Origin: Actinomycetota bacterium
GTDB taxonomy: Bacteria > Actinomycetota > Thermoleophilia > Gaiellales > Gaiellaceae
Assembly (NCBI GenBank): GCA_005883365.1
Contig: VAXA01000131.1
Coordinates: 1-18,279, forward strand
Direction of reading: 5' to 3'
DNA: 18,279 nt
Made by a program: the position numbers and the translations under genes. Below the pieces are notes generated by a model. That model worked only from the letters and a program-made list of their open reading frames with translations. It was not told the origin of the DNA and ran no database searches. Shown piece after piece: positions 14,304 through 18,279 of the stretch (the stretch's first letter is position 1; each line of letters begins with the position of its first letter).

Positions 14304-15346
14304 ACCTGGTCGAACTGCTCCGCGAGCTTGTCGAGATCGAGTCGCCGACGGGCGATACCGGTGAGATCCAGGCGCGGCTGGAGCAGGAGCTGCGCGCGGT
14401 CTGCGCGGGTGTCGAGCGGCGCGGCGACCATCTCTACGCGACGATCGAAGGGGACGAGCCGCCGCTGCTCCTGCTCGGCCACGTCGACACGGTGTGGCCG
14501 CGCGGAACGCTTGCACGGATGCCCTTTCGCCTCGACGGCGACCGCGCCTACGGTCCCGGTACGCACGACATGAAGGGCGGCCTCGTGGTCCTCCTCGAAG
14601 CGTTGCGCCGGACCGAGACGCGCCATGCGATTCGCGTCGTCGTCAACGCCGACGAGGAGATCGGAAGCCCTGAGTCCCGCTCGCTGCTCGCCGAGGCGGC
14701 CGCCGGTGCGGTCGCCGCCTTCGTCCTCGAAGGTCCCGCCGAGGGCGGGCACCTCAAGACCGCGCGGAAGGGGATCGGTCGCTTCACCCTCACCGTTCGC
14801 GGCCGGGCGGCCCACGCGGCGACTCCCGCGGAGGGGGTGAGCGCGATCGAGGAGGTCACGCACCAGGTCCTGCGCCTGCAGCGCCTCGCCGGTCACGGCG
14901 TCTCCGTCAACGTCGGCCTCGTCTCCGGCGGCACGCGCGAGAACGTCGTGGCCGCCGGAGCAGAGGCCGTCTTCGACGTCCGGGTTCCGACGCTCGCCGA
15001 CCGCGAGCGGATCGACGCAGCCCTGGGCGAGCTTCGCCCGGTCCTCGAGGGTGCGCAGATCGAGCTCGCGGGCGGGTGGACGCGGCCGCCGCTCGAGCGG
15101 TCTCAGGGCGCCGCCCGGCTCTTCGCCGCTGCGCGCGAGCATGGTCGCCAACTGGGCCTCGAGCTCGAGGAGCGCTCGGTGGCCGGCGGCTCGGACGGGA
15201 ACCTCGTCGGCCAACTCGTACCCGTCCTCGACGGCCTAGGGCCGGAGGGCGGTGGCGCGCACGCAGACGATGAGCACGTGCTCATCGCGTCGCTCGCCGT
15301 GCGGGCGGAGCTGCTGGCGATGATCTTGCGCGAGCCCGGCCTGTAG
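14300..15346 (+). CDS. M20 family zinc metallopeptidase/amidohydrolase (CPG2-like)
   Basis: M20 enzymes cleave C-terminal residues or acyl groups from small peptides and N-acylated amino acids with two zinc ions. The 348 residues show HVDTVW (His61, Asp63), GPGTHDMKGG (bridging Asp90), NADEEIGS (Glu119 as general base, Glu120 as metal ligand), FVLEGPAEGG, GRAAHAATPAEG in the lid domain, AGGSDGN, and the final ligand His in GGGAHADDEHV. All expected metal ligands are present. It resembles carboxypeptidase G2 (glutamate carboxypeptidase) and ArgE/DapE relatives. GTG 14300 overlaps the ABC-F stop as GTGA. No signal peptide is seen, so it is probably cytoplasmic. The downstream gamma-glutamyl-type module suggests a glutamyl or peptide substrate, but this is inference. 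Confidence 0.88.
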   Translation: MNLVELLRELVEIESPTGDTGEIQARLEQELRAVCAGVERRGDHLYATIEGDEPPLLLLGHVDTVWPRGTLARMPFRLDGDRAYGPGTHDMKGGLVVLLEALRRTETRHAIRVVVNADEEIGSPESRSLLAEAAAGAVAAFVLEGPAEGGHLKTARKGIGRFTLTVRGRAAHAATPAEGVSAIEEVTHQVLRLQRLAGHGVSVNVGLVSGGTRENVVAAGAEAVFDVRVPTLADRERIDAALGELRPVLEGAQIELAGGWTRPPLERSQGAARLFAAAREHGRQLGLELEERSVAGGSDGNLVGQLVPVLDGLGPEGGGAHADDEHVLIASLAVRAELLAMILREPGL

Positions 15347-15355
15347 TCGTATCGT
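15326..15355 (+). promoter_or_regulatory. Candidate promoter of the permease-ligase-amidohydrolase operon
   Basis: TTGCGC (15326-15331) and TATCGT (15350-15355) are separated by 18 nt, close to a housekeeping-type promoter. It overlaps the end of the peptidase gene. A start near 15362 would give a short leader of about 23 nt. Confidence 0.35.
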
Positions 15356-15369
15356 CACGCTCGTCACAC
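15352..15369 (+). repeat. Tandem 9-bp repeat in the permease leader
   Basis: TCGTCACGC is followed directly by TCGTCACAC (8 of 9 bases equal), overlapping the candidate -10 and transcription start. It may be an operator for a local regulator, or chance. Confidence 0.3.
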
Positions 15370-15373
15370 AACC

Positions 15374-15379
15374 AGGGGG
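15374..15379 (+). promoter_or_regulatory. Ribosome binding site of the permease gene
   Basis: AGGGGG lies 5 nt before ATG 15385. It is the strongest ribosome site in the window and contrasts with the leaderless-type starts of other transcription units. Confidence 0.6.
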
Positions 15380-15384
15380 TTCGG

Positions 15385-16848
15385 ATGGCTCAGCAGGCGG
15401 ATGAGCGGATGGCCTCGGAGCGCCTGGCTCCGGGCATGCTGCCGCGGGTCCTCAACTCGTTCGACATGACGATCATCTTCGTCGCGATCGTCCTCTTCAT
15501 CGTCAATGCGTCGGCGATCCAGCAAGCACACCAGGCGGCGTACACATACTGGATCCTCGGTTTCCTGCTCTTCCTCATCCCGGGCGCGCTCGTCACGGCC
15601 CAACTCGGCCAGATGTTTCCGCAGGAGGGGTCGCTCTACGTCTGGACGCAGAAGGCGCTCGGCCCGTTCTGGGGTTTCTTCGCCGGCTTCTGCGCCTGGT
15701 GGCCGGGCATCCTCGTCATGGTCGCGACAGGGGATGCCGTCGTCACGATCTGGCAATTCGTCGACACGGGTGGACTGTCGAAGGCCTGGGAGCAGGGGCT
15801 CGTCATCCTCGCTGTGCTGTGGTTCTCGGCGGCGATGTCGATGCTGCGCCTGCGGATGACGCAGTCGTACGCGAACTGGGCGGTGGTGTTCTACGGCGCC
15901 GCGATCTTCGTGATCGGCTTGGCCGGCATCCTCTGGCTGATCGGCGACGGCCACTCGGCGACCGGCGGCTGGGGGACGGCGTCGAATTGGAGCATCCACT
16001 CCGGCCAGTGGACGTGGTTCGGCTTCGTGATCCTCGCCCTGCTCGGGATCGAGGTGCCTCTCAACATGGGCGTCGAGATCGTGCACATGCGGGCGATCAA
16101 GAAGTACCTCTTCTGGGGCTCGATCGTCGTCATGTTCGCGTACCTCTGGGCGACGCTCGGGACGATGCTCGCGCTGCCCGCGGCGAAGAGCGTCGGCAAC
16201 ACGACGGATATCCTCGTCGCGGTCCAGAAGGGCTTCTCGGGCTCGCACGCGTTCGCCGTCGTGATCGCGCTGATCCTGATCTGGTTCTTCGTCTCCAACA
16301 CGATCGTCTACAACTACTCGTTCTCCCGCCTGCTCTTCGTATCCGGGCTCGAGCAGCGGATGCCGTCAAAGCTCGGCACGGTGAATCCGCGGACGAAGGT
16401 GCCGGTCTATGCGATCGTCACGCAGACGGTCCTCTCGTCGCTGTTCGTCGTCGCGATCTTCAACCCGTGGGTCGCGAGCGACAACAACCAGAAGGCCTAC
16501 TGGCTGTTCCAGGCCGCGGTCACCGTCATCTGGTGCGTCTCGATGGTGCTGCTCTTCGCGGACATCTTCCTCGTCAAGCGGGCCTTCCCGGCGAGGTTCG
16601 ACGAGGTGCGGGCCGCCCACCCGTATGTGCTCTACGCGTGCGGCGTGATCGGGATGCTCGCCTCGGCGTTCGGGGCGTACACGGTGTTCCGCTCGCCGTG
16701 GACGGGGCTGTTCACGATCCAGCACTGGCGGATCTGGCTCGCCGTGCTGTGTGGCATCTCCGTGGCGGCGGCCCTCGTGATCTACGGCATCAGCGAGGTC
16801 CTGCGGCGGCGCGAGCAGATGCCTCCGCAGACAGCGCCGACGGCCTAG
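15385..16848 (+). CDS. APC-superfamily amino acid/amine permease
   Basis: The 487-residue protein has about 12 membrane segments, starting at residue 28 with TIIFVAIVLFIVNASAI. The APC hallmark follows: GSLYVWTQKALGPFWGFFAGF and CAWWPGILVMVATGD. Later come LALLGIEVPLNMGVEIVHM, FSRLLFVSGLEQRMPSKLG (the conserved loop with an R-x-x-P-like pattern), and NPRTKVPVYAIVTQT. The N-terminus and the C-terminal RRREQMPPQ tail are cytoplasmic in this fold. It likely imports an amino acid or amine, or exchanges it for another. Substrate choice cannot be read directly. The stop codon shares one base with the GTG of the following ligase (TAGTG), which suggests that the transported compound is the ligase's substrate. 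It appears complete. Confidence 0.88.
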   Translation: MAQQADERMASERLAPGMLPRVLNSFDMTIIFVAIVLFIVNASAIQQAHQAAYTYWILGFLLFLIPGALVTAQLGQMFPQEGSLYVWTQKALGPFWGFFAGFCAWWPGILVMVATGDAVVTIWQFVDTGGLSKAWEQGLVILAVLWFSAAMSMLRLRMTQSYANWAVVFYGAAIFVIGLAGILWLIGDGHSATGGWGTASNWSIHSGQWTWFGFVILALLGIEVPLNMGVEIVHMRAIKKYLFWGSIVVMFAYLWATLGTMLALPAAKSVGNTTDILVAVQKGFSGSHAFAVVIALILIWFFVSNTIVYNYSFSRLLFVSGLEQRMPSKLGTVNPRTKVPVYAIVTQTVLSSLFVVAIFNPWVASDNNQKAYWLFQAAVTVIWCVSMVLLFADIFLVKRAFPARFDEVRAAHPYVLYACGVIGMLASAFGAYTVFRSPWTGLFTIQHWRIWLAVLCGISVAAALVIYGISEVLRRREQMPPQTAPTA

Positions 16849-18200
16849 TGCCGATCGAGGACGTTCTGCAGAAAGCGGACGAGGCGGGTCTCCGCCTCGT
16901 CCGCTTCCTCTGGTGCGGCAACGACGGCACCGTGCGGGCAAAGGCGTCGTCGCGGCACGGGCTCGAGGGGAGACTCCGCGCCGGCATCGGCCTGACCGTG
17001 GCGATGCAGGCGATGAACTCGCTCGACCAGCTGCAGCCGGTCGAGGGGATGGGGCCGGTCGGCGAAGTGCGGCTCGTTCCCGATCCGGACACGTTTCGCG
17101 TTCTCCCGTACGCGCCGGCGGCCGGCGCCGTCCTCGTCGACCACCTGGGCCTCGACGGCGAGCCAGCGCGCGTATGCCAGCGTTCCTTCCTGAAGCGGCA
17201 GGCGGCGCGGCTCGCGGAGCGCGATGTGGTGCTCGAGGCCTCCTTCGAGAACGAGTTCACGCTCTCGGTGCAGGACGAGTCCGGCGGCTTCCGGCCGGTG
17301 GACGAGAGCCTCTGCTTCTCGACGATCGGGATGACCGCCTCGCAGGAGTACGTCGAGGCGCTCGCCGACGCGCTCGAGCGGCAGGAGATCGAGCTGGAGC
17401 AGTACTACGCCGAGCTCGGCCACGGCCAGCAGGAGATCTCGACCGGCCACGCGCCGGCGCTGCGCGCGGCCGACGAGCAGATCCTCGTGCGCGAGACGAT
17501 CCGCGGCGTCGCCGCACAGATGGGCTACGTCGCCTCGCTCGCCCCGAAGCCGTGGCCGGAGGCAGCCGGCAACGGTGGTCACATCCACTTCTCGCTCTGG
17601 TCGAAGGACGGCAGCAGGAACCTCTTCCACGACGCCTCCCGGGTCGACCGGCTCTCCGGCGAGGGCCGAGGCTTCATCGCGGGTGTCCTCGCACATCTTC
17701 CAGGCCTCTGCGGGCTCGCGGCGCCGAGCTTCAACTCGTACCACCGCATCGTGCCGCAGTACTGGGCCGGCGCCTTCACGGCCTGGGGTCACGACAACCG
17801 TGAGGCGCCGCTGCGCGTGCCGTCGGTCTTCGCCGGGATGGAGGAGGCGTCGACAAACGCCGAGCTGAAGGCGGCGGACGCGACGTGCAACCCGTACCTG
17901 GCGGTCGGCGGCCTGATCGCAGCCGGCCTGGACGGGCTCGAGCACGGCCTCGAACCGCCGGAGCCGGTAGAGGTCGATCCTGTGACGATCCCTGATGCGG
18001 AGCGGGAGGCGCGCGGCATCCACCGGCTACCGGCGACGCAGGAAGAGGCGCTCGACGCGCTCGAGGCGGACGCCGTCCTGACCACGGCGCTGGGGCCGGT
18101 GCTGACCGATTCCTACCTCGCGGTGCGCCGCTCCGAGTGGAGTGCGTACTCGCTCCAGGACCCGGAGTTCGAGCAGCGCGGCCACTTCCTCAAGTATTAG
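16848..18200 (+). CDS. Glutamine-synthetase-like gamma-glutamyl-amine ligase (GlnT/PuuA-type)
   Basis: The 450-residue protein has the glutamine synthetase fold. Metal and nucleotide residues are visible: FENEF (Glu134, Glu136), YAELGHGQQEIS (Glu189, Glu196), NGGHIHFSLW (His245, His247), NSYHRIVPQYW from 296 and HDNREAPLRVP with Asn317-Arg318. Two features of true ammonia-using GlnA are missing: the N-terminal DGSS-type loop with the ammonium-binding Asp, and the adenylylation-site NLYDLP motif (here RGIHRLP). This points to ligation of glutamate to an amine rather than to ammonia, as in PuuA, IpuC or Streptomyces GlnA3/GlnA4. Start GTG 16848 overlaps the permease stop. The frame is open upstream through the whole permease gene, but that is a shadow. 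The gene is complete. Confidence 0.85.
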   Translation: MPIEDVLQKADEAGLRLVRFLWCGNDGTVRAKASSRHGLEGRLRAGIGLTVAMQAMNSLDQLQPVEGMGPVGEVRLVPDPDTFRVLPYAPAAGAVLVDHLGLDGEPARVCQRSFLKRQAARLAERDVVLEASFENEFTLSVQDESGGFRPVDESLCFSTIGMTASQEYVEALADALERQEIELEQYYAELGHGQQEISTGHAPALRAADEQILVRETIRGVAAQMGYVASLAPKPWPEAAGNGGHIHFSLWSKDGSRNLFHDASRVDRLSGEGRGFIAGVLAHLPGLCGLAAPSFNSYHRIVPQYWAGAFTAWGHDNREAPLRVPSVFAGMEEASTNAELKAADATCNPYLAVGGLIAAGLDGLEHGLEPPEPVEVDPVTIPDAEREARGIHRLPATQEEALDALEADAVLTTALGPVLTDSYLAVRRSEWSAYSLQDPEFEQRGHFLKY

Positions 18201-18279
18201 TGCCGATGGCGCTCGATCTCGACGGCATCGCGCTCGTCGACCACCACGCGCACGGGGTCCTTCGCGCGCAGCCGTCGAT
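18200..18279 (+). CDS. Amidohydrolase, N-terminal fragment (cut by window edge)
   Basis: Only about 26 residues are visible: MPMALDLDGIALVDHHAHG followed by VLRAQPS. DHHAHG contains the HxH metal-ligand pair that opens metal-dependent amidohydrolases (TatD/PHP/amidohydrolase-2 types). GTG 18200 shares a base with the ligase stop (TAGTG), and an ATG at 18206 is also in frame. Fungal FluG proteins join an amidohydrolase domain of this kind to a glutamine-synthetase-like domain, so its place after the ligase is meaningful. It may release the product from a gamma-glutamyl or amide intermediate (inference). Confidence 0.7.
   Translation, partial: MPMALDLDGIALVDHHAHGVLRAQPS

Noticed and set aside
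11889..14516. An 875-residue minus-strand open frame opposite the ABC-F gene
   Set aside because: Its length comes from high GC and few stop codons. The sequence is low in complexity and lies antisense to a clear ABC-F protein.
15699..16847. Upstream extension of the GS-like ligase frame through the permease gene
   Set aside because: The translation there is Arg/Asp-rich nonsense. The permease reads well in its own frame, and ligase homology begins at 16848.
1..18279. CRISPR arrays, tRNA or rRNA genes, transposases, prophage genes
   Set aside because: Read through for these; none was seen. Coding genes fill the window with gaps under about 40 bp.

Overview
The window is about 18.3 kb of very GC-rich, almost fully coding DNA. 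The longest gene-free stretch is about 38 bp, at the rpiB/tkt and peptidase/permease boundaries. The organism is most likely an actinobacterium, and by family flavour probably a deep, uncultured-type lineage such as Thermoleophilia/Gaiellales (inference). The reasons are the opcA gene next to zwf, frequent GTG starts, many 1-16 nt gene overlaps, and several apparent leaderless starts. No tRNA, rRNA, CRISPR array or insertion sequence was seen.

Layout. (1) 1-359 (+): the 3' end of an amidase. (2) 352-7118 (-): a seven-gene pentose-phosphate operon read rpiB, tal, pgi, gnd, zwf, opcA, methyltransferase. Genes overlap or lie within about 10 nt of each other. (3) 7157-8947 (+): transketolase, diverging from rpiB. 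(4) 8929-12394 (-): a DUF1326 protein, a DUF2182 membrane protein, a nucleotidyltransferase-fold protein and an FGGY sugar kinase. (5) 12420-15346 (+): an ABC-F ATPase and an M20 metallopeptidase. (6) 15385-18279 (+): an APC amine/amino-acid permease, a glutamine-synthetase-like ligase and the start of an amidohydrolase, coupled stop-to-start.

How the genes work together. Zwf (with OpcA) and Gnd form the oxidative branch of the pentose phosphate pathway. RpiB, Tal and Tkt form most of the non-oxidative branch, and Pgi closes the loop to glycolysis. 6-Phosphogluconolactonase and ribulose-phosphate epimerase are not in the window. The FGGY kinase could feed phosphorylated gluconate or a pentulose into this set. 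The permease, ligase and amidohydrolase look like a small amine or amide catabolic module that resembles fungal FluG split into separate genes.

Most unusual points. Five metabolic genes appear to have lost internal pieces of otherwise well-conserved proteins. The losses in the methyltransferase, opcA and zwf also change frame. Those in tkt and the FGGY kinase stay in frame. In tkt the lost piece is an active-site loop. This may be assembly damage or real decay, and reads must decide. Separately, three genes start exactly 6 nt after a TAGAWT hexamer, and rpiB shows a similar TANNNT-N7-GTG layout. This fits leaderless transcription.
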